Assembly (NCBI GenBank): GCA_023663145.1
Contig: JAMPHZ010000022.1
Location: 1-42,554, forward strand
Direction: 5' to 3'
DNA from: Odoribacter sp.
Lineage (GTDB): Bacteria; Bacteroidota; Bacteroidia; Bacteroidales; Muribaculaceae
DNA: 42,554 nt
The first letter of the stretch is position 1. Each line of letters starts with the position of its first letter. The position numbers and the translations under genes were made by a program. A model generated the notes under the pieces. It did not search any database. It worked only from the letters and a program-made list of their open reading frames with translations, and was not told the DNA's origin. Shown one piece after another: positions 17,617 to 26,781 of this stretch.

Positions 17617-19365
17617 ATGGATAATCAGGAACAACTGCTTAAACAAGTGACAGAAAAAGCTCAGCAATGGCTTAGCGACAGCTACGATCCCGAGACACGT
17701 GCCGCCGTTCAGGCCATGCTTGACAATACAGATAAAACAGACCTCATCGAGTCATTTTACAAGGATCTTGAATTCGGAACGGGAGGTCTACGCGGCATAA
17801 TGGGCGCAGGTACCAACCGCATGAATATTTATACAGTAGGTGCTGCAACCCAGGGACTTGCCAATTACCTGCATGAGGCTTTCCCTGACAAGAAAGAGAT
17901 ACGAGTGGCTGTAGGTCATGACGTGCGCAATAATTCACGCAAATTTGCCGAGATAGTTGCAAACGTATTCTCTGCTAACGGTATAAAGGTATTCCTGTTC
18001 GAGAATTTCCGCCCCACCCCTGAACTGTCATTTGCCATCCGTGAACTTGGCTGTCAGAGTGGCGTTAACATCACTGCATCACACAACCCCAAGGAATACA
18101 ATGGCTACAAAGCTTATTGGGAAGATGGCGCTCAGATTATTGCTCCACACGATGTAAATATCATCAACCACGTGAGCCGTATAAAACCTGAGGATATAAA
18201 ATTCAAAGGTAATCCGGAGTTGATCCAACTGATAGGCGAGGAGATTGACAATGCATTCCTTGCCAATGTAAAGGCTCTCTCATTGGATCCGGAGGTAATT
18301 AAACGGCAATCAGATCTTAAAATTGTATATACTCCTATCCATGGTACCGGAGTGAAACTCGTTCCGGCATCGCTGCGTAATTACGGATTTACCAACATAA
18401 TACACGTACCCGAGCAAGACATAACTTCGGGCGATTTCCCCACTGTTGAATCACCGAACCCTGAAAATGCATCTGCAATGGCAATGGCAATTGAAAAAGG
18501 AAAGGAAGTAGGCGCTGACATCATCCTTGCATCTGACCCGGATGCAGACCGTATCGGTTGTGTGATCCGTGACAACAACGGTGACTATCAGCTTGTCAAC
18601 GGCAACCAGATTGTGATGATTTTGCTAAATTACATCATGTTGCGCAACCGTGAACTCGGTAGGCTGAAAGGTAATGAATATGTTGTGAAAACAATCGTCA
18701 CTACTGAAACAATAAAGTCTATCGCCGACAATCAGGGTATTAAGATGTACGACTGCTACACTGGATTCAAGTGGATAGCCAGTGTTATACGTGAACTCGA
18801 GGGGAAAGAAGTCTACCTGGGTGGCGGTGAAGAAAGTTATGGATTCTTGGCAGAGACATTTGCAAGAGACAAGGATTCCGTGTCAGCAATCTCTCTCATG
18901 TGTGAAGTGTGTGCCTGGGCTAAAGACCGTGGTCTTGACTTCAATGCAATGCTTCAGGAAATTTACCTTAACAACGGTTATAGCCATGAAGAAGGAATTT
19001 CTGTAGTACGCCCCGGTAAGACAGGTGCTGAAGAAATACAACAGATGATGACCAACTTCCGTGAGAACGCGCCCAAGCAGATTGACGGATCACCGCTTGT
19101 ATTGATCAAGGATTACTTGACACTTAGAGCGACAGACCTGTCTACAGGTGATCAGTCAATACTTGATTTCCCCACCACCAGTAATGTATTGCAGTACTTC
19201 ACTGCAGATGGCACAAAGGTTTCGATACGCCCGTCGGGTACCGAGCCTAAAATAAAGTTCTATATTGAAGTCCATGACAAAATGGCTTCAAAAGATGATT
19301 ATGACCGCTGTAACAAAGATGCAGCAGCAAAAATTGAACGAATCAAGAAAGAGCTTGGAATCTAA
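17617..19365 (+). CDS. phospho-sugar mutase (phosphoglucomutase/phosphomannomutase family)
   Basis: The 582-residue protein is an alpha-D-phosphohexomutase that moves phosphate between C1 and C6 of glucose or mannose phosphates. It has the active-site phosphoserine Ser155 in TASHNPKEYNGYK, the metal loop DPDADR at 307-312, the sugar-binding GGEESYG at about 403-409, and the phosphate-binding RPSGTEPK at 538-545. The long N-terminal region (ESFYKDLEFGTGGLRGIMG) is that of the PGM2/PgcA-like long form. Substrate preference cannot be read from sequence. It appears to be monocistronic, with its own -7 box and a downstream hairpin. Confidence 0.95.
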   Translation: MDNQEQLLKQVTEKAQQWLSDSYDPETRAAVQAMLDNTDKTDLIESFYKDLEFGTGGLRGIMGAGTNRMNIYTVGAATQGLANYLHEAFPDKKEIRVAVGHDVRNNSRKFAEIVANVFSANGIKVFLFENFRPTPELSFAIRELGCQSGVNITASHNPKEYNGYKAYWEDGAQIIAPHDVNIINHVSRIKPEDIKFKGNPELIQLIGEEIDNAFLANVKALSLDPEVIKRQSDLKIVYTPIHGTGVKLVPASLRNYGFTNIIHVPEQDITSGDFPTVESPNPENASAMAMAIEKGKEVGADIILASDPDADRIGCVIRDNNGDYQLVNGNQIVMILLNYIMLRNRELGRLKGNEYVVKTIVTTETIKSIADNQGIKMYDCYTGFKWIASVIRELEGKEVYLGGGEESYGFLAETFARDKDSVSAISLMCEVCAWAKDRGLDFNAMLQEIYLNNGYSHEEGISVVRPGKTGAEEIQQMMTNFRENAPKQIDGSPLVLIKDYLTLRATDLSTGDQSILDFPTTSNVLQYFTADGTKVSIRPSGTEPKIKFYIEVHDKMASKDDYDRCNKDAAAKIERIKKELGI

Positions 19366-19392
19366 ATATAAGATTATCTCACATCTATAACA

Positions 19393-19431
19393 GGTGCTCC
19401 GATGGCCTATAAATACCATCGGGGCGCCTTA
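19393..19431 (+). terminator. terminator-like hairpin between the mutase gene and rluA
   Basis: GGTGCTCCGATGG (19393-19405) pairs with CCATCGGGGCGCC (19416-19428) through a 10-nt loop, with one G-T pair and one mismatch, and is followed by TTATTTTAT. Its end lies only 13 nt before the rluA start codon, so it may also act on rluA expression. Confidence 0.75.
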
Positions 19432-19441
19432 TTTTATCGCA

Positions 19442-20131
19442 ATGACAGCCGACAATATTCTCTACGAGGATAATCATATAGTAATTATAAATAAGCAACC
19501 CGGGCAAATTGTGCAGGGCGACCGTACCGGTGATAAACCCTTGTGCGATATAGTCAAAGATTACATAAAAGAACGCGATTCTAAACCTGGAAATGTGTTT
19601 TTAGGTGTAGTGCATCGTCTTGACCGCCCTGTAAGTGGTGCTGTGATCTTTGCCAAAACTTCAAAGGCCCTCGCCCGATTAAATGAAATGTTGCGCAAAG
19701 GTGAGATCCATAAAACATATTGGGCACTTAGCCGCAATATGCCTTCTGTCCCTGAGGCCGAACTTGTGCATTACATCACCACTATAGAGCGTAATAACAA
19801 GTCATATATTTCCGATAAACCGAAAGAAGGAGCAAAGGAAGCACGACTCCGTTATAAGGTCATAGCAACGGGTAATACATACAACCTTATCGAGATTAAC
19901 CTGCTTACAGGTAGAAAGCATCAGATAAGGGTCCAGCTTAGCGCTATCGGATGTCCAATCAAGGGTGATCTAAAGTATGGAGACCGGCGATCTAATCCCG
20001 ACGGCTCCATATCTCTTGTCGCACGTCATATTGAGTTCACACATCCCGTTTCACTTAAACGAATTTCAGTGACGGTTCCAGTTCCACAATGCGAACCATG
20101 GCTATCTTTGACTAACAGCATGATAAAATGA
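19442..20131 (+). CDS. RluA-family RNA pseudouridine synthase
   Basis: The enzyme isomerises uridine to pseudouridine in rRNA or tRNA. From the ATG at 19442 the product is 229 residues and begins MTADNILYEDNHIVIINKQPG, the usual RluA opening. The catalytic Asp61 sits in HRLDRPVSGAVIFAKTS. Later LRYKVIATGNTYNLIEINLL, the TGRKHQIRVQLSAIGCPI motif and LKYGD confirm the family. It lacks an S4 domain, as short RluA members do. The site modified is unknown. The gene overlaps fmt by 4 nt (ATGA). No promoter consensus is seen between the upstream hairpin and the ATG. Confidence 0.92.
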   Translation: MTADNILYEDNHIVIINKQPGQIVQGDRTGDKPLCDIVKDYIKERDSKPGNVFLGVVHRLDRPVSGAVIFAKTSKALARLNEMLRKGEIHKTYWALSRNMPSVPEAELVHYITTIERNNKSYISDKPKEGAKEARLRYKVIATGNTYNLIEINLLTGRKHQIRVQLSAIGCPIKGDLKYGDRRSNPDGSISLVARHIEFTHPVSLKRISVTVPVPQCEPWLSLTNSMIK

Positions 20132-21108
20132 AAAAGGAAGATCTGAAAATTGTATTTCTTGGCACACCGGAATTTGCCGTTGAAAGTCTTGACCGTCTTG
20201 TATGCGGCCGATATAATGTGGTTGCAGTTGTCACTATGCCTGACAAACCGGCCGGACGTGGTCACAAGATGTATTCTTCACCTGTTAAAGTGTACGCGCA
20301 GGCACACGATATACCGGTATTACAGCCTGTAAAGTTAAAAGATCCTACCTTTGTTGATACCTTGCGCGCCTTTGACGCAGATTTGTTTATTGTTATCGCA
20401 TTCCGTATGCTGCCGGAGGTTGTGTGGAGTATGCCCCCAATGGGCACATTCAATCTCCATGCATCTTTATTACCACGGTACCGAGGAGCCGCTCCAATTA
20501 ACCGTGCGGTGATGAATGGAGATAAAGAGACGGGTGTGACAACCTTCATGCTAAAACATGAGATAGATACGGGTGACATATTGCGGCAGGAATCAATTGA
20601 TATTGCACCGGATGAAGATGCCGGATCGGTTCATGATCGGCTTATGCGACTTGGCGCCGACCTGACTATCGACACTGTTGATAAAATAATCGCAGGTACG
20701 TTACGCCCCATCCCTCAGGAGCAGCTTATTGGAGATTACGAACCCACACCTGCACCAAAAATATTTGCTGAAGATCTGATTATAGACTGGAATAAACCGG
20801 CATCAGAGGTGCACAATCAGATAAGGGGCTTATCACCCTACCCTGCGGCCAGATCTATACTTTATGATAGTGATAAACAGGATATGACCAAAATTCTCCG
20901 TGTAAAACCGCTTGAAAGACATTTTGATGCTGTAGATCCCGGTAAAGTTATCACCTCAGAACCTGGCAAACTTATAGTGGCATGTGCAGGAGGAGATGCT
21001 GTAGAGGTTATCTCGTTATGTCCGGCAGGGAAGAAAATAATGACTGCCTCAGATTTCCTGCGTGGCAGAATGCTAACAGACGATGCAAGATTCGGTGGTA
21101 TTGAGTAA
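20128..21108 (+). CDS. fmt: methionyl-tRNA formyltransferase
   Basis: Fmt transfers a formyl group from 10-formyl-tetrahydrofolate to initiator Met-tRNA. The 326-residue protein has the Rossmann N-terminal domain with VFLGTPEFAVESL, the catalytic Asn-His-Asp set in FNLHASLLPRYRGAAPI and MLKHEIDTGDIL, and the C-terminal OB-like domain that binds tRNA (about 210-326, including IRGLSPYPAA). The start ATG overlaps the rluA stop as ATGA, indicating translational coupling. Length is normal for the family. Confidence 0.97.
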   Translation: MKKEDLKIVFLGTPEFAVESLDRLVCGRYNVVAVVTMPDKPAGRGHKMYSSPVKVYAQAHDIPVLQPVKLKDPTFVDTLRAFDADLFIVIAFRMLPEVVWSMPPMGTFNLHASLLPRYRGAAPINRAVMNGDKETGVTTFMLKHEIDTGDILRQESIDIAPDEDAGSVHDRLMRLGADLTIDTVDKIIAGTLRPIPQEQLIGDYEPTPAPKIFAEDLIIDWNKPASEVHNQIRGLSPYPAARSILYDSDKQDMTKILRVKPLERHFDAVDPGKVITSEPGKLIVACAGGDAVEVISLCPAGKKIMTASDFLRGRMLTDDARFGGIE

Positions 21109-21283
21109 TTTTAATAATTTTTTTGAAATTATTCGGCTGTTATTAATTCAAATTTTTCTAACTTTACATGCCATATTGCAAGGCCCTCGCACAACCGAAC
21201 AATTTTAATGCATAATTGTTAAATCTTTAGGAGTCTTGAAGTAAGCTCCACATATGATTTATCAACTATTTAAATACATTACA

Positions 21284-21556
21284 ATGAGCGATTTTGACAA
21301 TAATAACACATCGCAGCAACCCCGCACTTCACGGCGCCTGCCTTCAACCAAGAGCATTCTTGGTCTTACTTTCGGCATATTCATGGTTATCATATATGTA
21401 GGTATGGGTATATTGCTGATGATTGACTTTTTCGGTTGGTCAGGGAGTACCTGGGGCTGGATGAGATGGATTGTCGGTCCGGTGCTTGTTGTGTATGGTT
21501 TCTTCCGCGGATACCGCCAATATGTCATGTTCACACAATCAGACGATAACCAATGA
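21284..21556 (+). CDS. small two-helix membrane protein next to PstS-like gene
   Basis: No family is recognised. From the ATG at 21284 (MSDFDNNNTSQQPR) the product is 90 residues, with a polar, disordered N-terminus of about 25 residues and two membrane helices (about 28-51 and 58-78), ending GYRQYVMFTQSDDNQ. Its stop overlaps the start of the PstS-like gene (ATGA), so the two are coupled. Similar small proteins accompany ExbB/ExbD-TonB-PstS-TPR clusters in Bacteroidales from memory, but no ExbB, ExbD or TonB gene is present here. An imperfect -7-like TAACTTTA lies at 21159-21166. Confidence 0.75.
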   Translation: MSDFDNNNTSQQPRTSRRLPSTKSILGLTFGIFMVIIYVGMGILLMIDFFGWSGSTWGWMRWIVGPVLVVYGFFRGYRQYVMFTQSDDNQ

Positions 21557-22539
21557 AGATCTCAGAACTAACGCTTGCACTTGCTCTCGCAGGCACACTT
21601 TCTCTTGGCTTTTCGTCGTGTCTTCGGTACGAAAAGAAAGCCAATTCGCACACCTCAGGAACAACAACTATGGTGTGTGACAACACGTTTGAGAATATAA
21701 TGAAGCAGGAGGTTGATGTGTTTGAATATCAGTATCCAGAAGCTCATATATTGGTTCGCTACGCCACCCAGGGCGAGGCTCTTGACTCACTTTTGTCACT
21801 CAACACTAAAACAATCGTCATTTCACGCGATCTTACCAAGAAGGAGAAAGATTATATAAAGTCAAAAGGGAGAGTGGCAAGATCAACAAAGATTGCAGTC
21901 GATGCAGTAGCGTTGATAGTAAATCCCGAGAACCCTGTGGGTAAACTTACCATTAAGGAAGTTTCAGAGATTCTATCTGGAAGTTCAACTGATTGGAATG
22001 ATATACAACCGAGCGATCTTGGCCCAATTCAGGTTTTCTTTGACGACAAATCATCATCATTGGTGACATATATGCGTGATTCATTGCTAAACGGTGGTGA
22101 ATTAGGCCCGAATGTTTATGCACAAGGTTCCATACCGGAAGTTTTCAAATCCGTAATGAAACATAAGAATGGCATAGGAGTGCTTGGTGTCAGCTGGATT
22201 ACTACAGATATGTCATCGGCAGACCTTTCAGCTGAAGAACTTAGTGCGCAGGTTTCCGGGAACGAACCAATAGAGGGTGCCACATTGGTCGATAGCGTTA
22301 AAGTGCTTAGCATATACCGCCCCGGCGAAGCACGTGCATATAAGCCATATCAAGAGAATATTTTTAATGGCACATATCCACTCTTCCGTCAGATATATAT
22401 GATCACAACAGGCGCATCGGGCAGCCTTGCCGGCGGTTTCTATGCTTTTGTCACGGGAGATATAGGTCAGAAAATCATTATGAAAACCGGTATTCTGCCT
22501 GCACGTGCGACACGCATTCAAGTCGTAGAGCTTCTATAA
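21553..22539 (+). CDS. PstS-like phosphate ABC-type substrate-binding lipoprotein
   Basis: The 328-residue protein has a signal with a lipobox-like LGFSSC ending at about Cys22, so it is probably a lipoprotein. The body is a two-lobed PBP-like (PstS family) domain: VFEYQYPEAHILVRY, TKTIVISRDLTKKEKDYI, IAVDAVALIVNPENPVG, LTIKEVSEILSG and GIGVLGVSW are typical. The canonical phosphate loop with Ser-Gly-Thr is not clear, so the ligand may not be phosphate. No PstC, PstA or PstB permease genes are adjacent. It is coupled to the small membrane protein upstream and followed 35 bp later by a TPR gene. Confidence 0.85.
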   Translation: MKISELTLALALAGTLSLGFSSCLRYEKKANSHTSGTTTMVCDNTFENIMKQEVDVFEYQYPEAHILVRYATQGEALDSLLSLNTKTIVISRDLTKKEKDYIKSKGRVARSTKIAVDAVALIVNPENPVGKLTIKEVSEILSGSSTDWNDIQPSDLGPIQVFFDDKSSSLVTYMRDSLLNGGELGPNVYAQGSIPEVFKSVMKHKNGIGVLGVSWITTDMSSADLSAEELSAQVSGNEPIEGATLVDSVKVLSIYRPGEARAYKPYQENIFNGTYPLFRQIYMITTGASGSLAGGFYAFVTGDIGQKIIMKTGILPARATRIQVVELL

Positions 22540-22574
22540 ACAAAATAATAAACAAAAACAATCAATATCTCGAA

Positions 22575-24188
22575 ATGAAATTAAAAGCTTTATTCACCAT
22601 GATGCTGGCCTGCTCGTTCATGGCCTCAGCACAAAGTCAAGGCTATAAAGACGGCATTGAGTATTACAAGGCCGGTCAGTATGAGAATGCCAAGACAATT
22701 CTTACTAACACACTTACTCAACCTGGCACAGATCTGGCTACGGCCAATTATTATTTAGGACAGACTTTTCTTTCCCTTGGCGACAAGGCTGCGGCCCTGA
22801 AATATTTTGAAGCCGGTAAAGCTGCTGATCAAGCGAATCCGTATAACTATGTAGGTCTTGGTGCACTGGCGTTGCTTAATGGCGATACCAAATCAGCCGA
22901 GGATTATTTCAAGGATGCACAGAAGCTTGGAAAAAAGAATCATGAAATCACTGTGGCTATAGCGCGTGCATATTATAACGCTGATGCGGTAGCTTATGCC
23001 AAGGAAGTTGAGAAATATCTCGCAAAAGCTCATAAAGATTCTAAACACGAAGAGCCGTCGATATATATTCTCGAAGGCGATATGCTTTTCGATCAAGGTG
23101 ATTTTGGCGGAGCTGCCGGTAAGTATGAAATGGCAATCCGTTACGAGAACGATAATCCAGAGGGTTACGTTAAGTATGCTAACAGCTATTTCCGTGTGAA
23201 TCCACAGTTCGCGATTCAGAAACTTGAAGAGTTCCTGCAATTAGCTCCCTCATCGGCACTTGCGCAACGCGAACTTGCTGAAAAATACTATGACGCCAAG
23301 CATTGGAACAAGGCTGCGACTCTCTATGGAACATATATACAGAATCCTAACCACTTCCCCGAAGACAAGGCCCGTTATTCTGTGCTTCTATATTATGGAG
23401 AGGACTATGCCAACAGTCTGCGGGTAGCCAATGAGATTTTGGCTCAGGATCCCTCAAACTTCATCATGCAGCGTCTTCGCTTCCTCAATGAATCGAAACT
23501 GGGTCAAAACGAACAATCGGTTGAACACGCTGCCCAGTTCTTTACAAACAATCCTGACGGATATTTCACAACAACAGACTATACAACCTATGGTGATGGC
23601 TTGATTGCACTCGGACAGGATAGCCTCGGTATGCTCCAATATGAGGCAGCAGCAATCAAATATCCTGAAAATACAGATCTGCTTTCCAATATCAGCAACC
23701 TCTATAATCAGAAGAAAAACTTTGTCAAGGCTGCGGACTTCTATCAAAAATATATGGAAGCCACAGCTGAGCCTACTCTAAGTGATTATCTCACCGGTGT
23801 AGGTCGTTACCTGAATCTTGCAGCTACTGCAGGCGATGACACTGCAACCCGACAGAGCGCGTCAGCCAAAGGTCTTGAATATCTTGGCAAAGCCATGGAA
23901 CTTGCTGAGCCTAATCCCCGTTTGCTGCAGTATAAAGCTCGTCTTCAACTTGCCGGCAATGGCTCAAAACCTAACGCCGAGTCAATCGCATCATATAACG
24001 AAATGATTGCAATGCTTGATCAGGATCCTGCCAATGCAGATGCTGCCAATCCAAACAACGCGCTGAAGCTTTACCGTGAAGCTTGCCTATTCGCCGTACA
24101 GTTCTACACACAGGTTGAGCCTGACCAGGAACTTGCAGTCAAGTATAGCGATATGCTCAAGGAAATCGACGCAAAACTTGCTCAATAA
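22575..24188 (+). CDS. exported tetratricopeptide-repeat protein
   Basis: The 537-residue protein has a signal peptide (MKLKALFTMMLACSFMASA) followed by many TPR units: GIEYYKAGQYENAKTIL, NYYLGQTFLSLGDKAAALKY and FDQGDFGGAAGKYEMAIRY are clear examples, continuing to about residue 470. TPR arrays bind partner proteins, here in the periplasm. The gene follows a PstS-like lipoprotein, as in ExbBD/TonB-linked clusters of other Bacteroidales, so a role with that binding protein is likely but unproven. A strong terminator follows the stop. Confidence 0.88.
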   Translation: MKLKALFTMMLACSFMASAQSQGYKDGIEYYKAGQYENAKTILTNTLTQPGTDLATANYYLGQTFLSLGDKAAALKYFEAGKAADQANPYNYVGLGALALLNGDTKSAEDYFKDAQKLGKKNHEITVAIARAYYNADAVAYAKEVEKYLAKAHKDSKHEEPSIYILEGDMLFDQGDFGGAAGKYEMAIRYENDNPEGYVKYANSYFRVNPQFAIQKLEEFLQLAPSSALAQRELAEKYYDAKHWNKAATLYGTYIQNPNHFPEDKARYSVLLYYGEDYANSLRVANEILAQDPSNFIMQRLRFLNESKLGQNEQSVEHAAQFFTNNPDGYFTTTDYTTYGDGLIALGQDSLGMLQYEAAAIKYPENTDLLSNISNLYNQKKNFVKAADFYQKYMEATAEPTLSDYLTGVGRYLNLAATAGDDTATRQSASAKGLEYLGKAMELAEPNPRLLQYKARLQLAGNGSKPNAESIASYNEMIAMLDQDPANADAANPNNALKLYREACLFAVQFYTQVEPDQELAVKYSDMLKEIDAKLAQ

Positions 24189-24209
24189 TCATTAAACTCC
24201 AATAAATAG

Positions 24210-24241
24210 GCCCGGAGAGTACAGCACTTTCCGGGCTTTTT
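24210..24241 (+). terminator. rho-independent terminator after the TPR gene
   Basis: GCCCGGAGAGT (24210-24220) pairs with ACTTTCCGGGC (24226-24236), with one G-T pair and a 5-nt loop, and is followed by TTTTT. It begins 21 bp after the TPR stop. Confidence 0.85.
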
Positions 24242-24265
24242 CAACTCCACCTAAGATAATTAGTT

Positions 24266-25543
24266 ATGGCATTACAACCATTGGCTGAACGTTTGCGCCC
24301 TACAACTCTGGATGAGTATGTCGGACAGTCACATCTTGTGGGTACGGATGGAATCATACGCCGTATGATTGATACGGGTAATGTTTCATCATTTATATTA
24401 TGGGGACCTCCCGGAGTAGGTAAAACAACTCTCGCACGAATAATAGCAAACGCTACCAAGAGCCAGTTTTACACACTTTCAGCAGTGTCGTCAGGAGTCA
24501 AGGAGGTGCGTGAGGTTATTGACCGTTGCCGGAGAGAATCACAGTCAATGTTCTCGCAAGGGCGACCTATTTTGTTCATTGATGAAATACACCGTTTTTC
24601 AAAAAGCCAGCAGGACAGCCTACTTGGAGCTGTAGAAGACGGCACTGTGACCCTGATTGGGGCAACCACTGAAAATCCATCGTTTGAAGTGATTCGCCCG
24701 TTGCTGTCACGGGTACAAGTCTATACACTCAATCCTCTTGATACGATCGAGCTCGAACATCTGTTGCATGCTGCGGTGGCAAATGATACTGTACTCGCAG
24801 CACGGAAAATAGACATCAAGAGTACTGACGCGTTATTTCGTTATTCAGGTGGAGATGCGCGGAAATTACTTAATATAATTGATTTGCTTGAACAATCTAC
24901 TCCAAGCGGGGCCACGCTTGTCATAGATGACCGTATTGTAACCTCCAGTCTCCAAAGTAACCCTCAAGCATACGATAAAGGGGGAGAGATGCACTACGAT
25001 ATAATATCGGCATTTATAAAGAGTATCCGAGGCAGTGATCCTGACGCTGCCGTATATTGGCTTGCACGCATGATAGAGGGAGGTGAAGACCCATTGTTCA
25101 TAGCACGCAGACTTGTGATTGTAGCTGCCGAAGACATAGGTCTTGCCAATCCGAATGCACTTTTGCTCGCAAACGCTACATTTGATGCCATACATAAGAT
25201 AGGTATGCCGGAAGGTCGCATTCCATTGGCGGAATGCACTATCTATCTCGCGACATCTCTTAAAAGCAACTCGGCCTATATGGCAATTGATGCGGCATTA
25301 CAGGAAGTCAAGCGATCTGGGAACCAACCGGTACCTTTGCACCTGCGCAATGCACCTACTGAGCTTATGAAGCAACTCGGATACAAGAAAGACTACAAGT
25401 ATGCTCATGATTATCCAGGAAATTTTGTGAGGCAGCAGTTTCTGCCTGACAACCTTACGGGATTGAAATTCTGGTATAATTGCGATAATCCCTCCGAAAA
25501 CAAATCAGCGGTATTGCAGCAATCACGTTGGGGTTCTGATTAA
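24266..25543 (+). CDS. rarA: replication-associated recombination protein A (RarA/MgsA AAA+ ATPase)
   Basis: RarA is a clamp-loader-like AAA+ ATPase that acts at stalled replication forks. The 425-residue protein opens with PLAERLRPTTLDEYVGQSHL, followed by Walker A GPPGVGKTT, Walker B LFIDEIHRF, the sensor-1 region GATTENPSFEV, the arginine-finger area LLSRVQVYTL, and C-terminal tetramerisation helices (DVDAAVYWLARMIEGGEDP-like region, about 255-425). The start ATG is at 24266. It is convergent with the unknown gene at 25540, sharing the TTAA of both stop codons. Confidence 0.96.
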   Translation: MALQPLAERLRPTTLDEYVGQSHLVGTDGIIRRMIDTGNVSSFILWGPPGVGKTTLARIIANATKSQFYTLSAVSSGVKEVREVIDRCRRESQSMFSQGRPILFIDEIHRFSKSQQDSLLGAVEDGTVTLIGATTENPSFEVIRPLLSRVQVYTLNPLDTIELEHLLHAAVANDTVLAARKIDIKSTDALFRYSGGDARKLLNIIDLLEQSTPSGATLVIDDRIVTSSLQSNPQAYDKGGEMHYDIISAFIKSIRGSDPDAAVYWLARMIEGGEDPLFIARRLVIVAAEDIGLANPNALLLANATFDAIHKIGMPEGRIPLAECTIYLATSLKSNSAYMAIDAALQEVKRSGNQPVPLHLRNAPTELMKQLGYKKDYKYAHDYPGNFVRQQFLPDNLTGLKFWYNCDNPSENKSAVLQQSRWGSD

Positions 25544-26220
25544 CGGTCAATAAGACTGCGCAAGGCATTTATACGGGCTATGAATATATCAATTAAATGC
25601 CGCTGTTCTCGAGTTATGCCATATGTGTCAAGTCCACAGCCGTTATGAGTGCAATACTGAACTGTCCCATCATTTACATGCCCGTTTGGACATATATATT
25701 TATCACTTCTACCAAAAAGGCTTGAGCGTTGTTCGTGTAAACCACGTGCGGGTAGTTGGTCTATCAAATTTTTAAGTGAGTTCATCGCATCCAGATCAGA
25801 CTCGTCGTATTGTGGCTGATACACATCAATAACAGAAATAGCGGCCGAGAGTTCTCCACACCTTATGAGATCGGCAAGATAATCGGCATCGAACAAAAGG
25901 CATTTTCGCACAAGATCTACAAAAATATCAAGTCTTGATGTGTTATCATAAATCACGTCGATGGCGTATCGGCGTGAAACTGCCCCAAGGTATCGTGGGA
26001 ACTCGTTGATAGCTATCTGATGCAGGTCTGCACGGTCAACGTCATCAACCTCAATAGCTGCGATGTATTTCTTATACAATAAGTCGCCGATGCCTTCCAT
26101 GCGATGGTCTATGATGTAGTCCCAATTAGCCTTGGTTGGGAAGACTGATGTATCGGCAAGAAGAACTGAATATTTTTGGCGGAGTTCCTCTGCTTTCAGG
26201 TCGGCGGCTGTTATGATCAT
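25540..26220 (-). CDS. unknown protein with a C-terminal zinc-ribbon-like segment
   Basis: No family is recognised. The 226-residue protein is mostly alpha-helical and acidic in the first 170 residues. A short Cys/His cluster follows, Cys177, His181, Cys190 and Cys195, which could bind one zinc in a ribbon-like knuckle, then a helical tail with basic residues. There is no signal peptide or membrane helix, so it is cytoplasmic. Its start overlaps the stop of the 5-formyl-THF cyclo-ligase gene (ATGA), placing it last in the dCMP deaminase-protease-cyclo-ligase operon. Its stop overlaps that of rarA on the other strand. Confidence 0.8.
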   Translation of the reverse strand: MIITAADLKAEELRQKYSVLLADTSVFPTKANWDYIIDHRMEGIGDLLYKKYIAAIEVDDVDRADLHQIAINEFPRYLGAVSRRYAIDVIYDNTSRLDIFVDLVRKCLLFDADYLADLIRCGELSAAISVIDVYQPQYDESDLDAMNSLKNLIDQLPARGLHEQRSSLFGRSDKYICPNGHVNDGTVQYCTHNGCGLDTYGITREQRHLIDIFIARINALRSLIDR

Positions 26221-26768
26221 CGCTTTTTTGTCTTTATAAATGCCTGCTCGGTAACAACGAAATCAACAGGTACATCAAAATCATCAGGTTCGATGTCATC
26301 AATCAGTTGGCAATGATATGCGACTCCAATTGTAGTAGCACGGGAACTGCGTAATAACCTATCATAAAATCCTTTCCCTCGGCCTATTCGGTTGCCGTTC
26401 CGGTCATAGGCCACTCCGGGCACTATAATAAGTTCAATATCTTCTATTGGCGTGGTATCATTACCATCGGGTTCCTCAATATTGAAAGCACCAAGATGAA
26501 GTCTTGATTTATCATAAGGTAAGATCTCAAGATTGACCCCATTGACCCGTGGCAGGTAGAAGCGCTTACGCGTGTGCCATCTTTCAATAAAAGATAAGGT
26601 TGAAAGCTCATCAGGAAGTGAATGATACATCAGTATATTGCTTGCCATCACGAAAGCCGCAGTCTTTTCTATCTGTTCAAAAACTTTATCAGAGGCGGCA
26701 ATCCGTTCGGCTGTGTCAAGCATATTTTTGCGGGTTTTTACCCGCATTCGTATTGATTCCTTGTTCAT
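26217..26768 (-). CDS. 5-formyltetrahydrofolate cyclo-ligase
   Basis: The enzyme (MTHFS) converts 5-formyl-THF to 5,10-methenyl-THF using ATP. The 183-residue protein has the N-terminal basic MNKESIRMRVKTRKNM, the substrate region MYHSLPDELST, and the diagnostic phosphate/ATP-binding loop IVPGVAYDRNGNRIGRGKGF followed by YDRLL. Length is normal for the family. It is 13 bp downstream of the S41 protease gene and overlaps the following unknown gene by 4 nt. Confidence 0.94.
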   Translation of the reverse strand: MNKESIRMRVKTRKNMLDTAERIAASDKVFEQIEKTAAFVMASNILMYHSLPDELSTLSFIERWHTRKRFYLPRVNGVNLEILPYDKSRLHLGAFNIEEPDGNDTTPIEDIELIIVPGVAYDRNGNRIGRGKGFYDRLLRSSRATTIGVAYHCQLIDDIEPDDFDVPVDFVVTEQAFIKTKKR

Positions 26769-26781
26769 TGTGGCATTATCA

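Noticed and set aside
22893..23240. 115-codon minus-strand frame inside the TPR gene
   Set aside because: Cys/Ile-rich shadow of repetitive TPR codons; no supporting signal.
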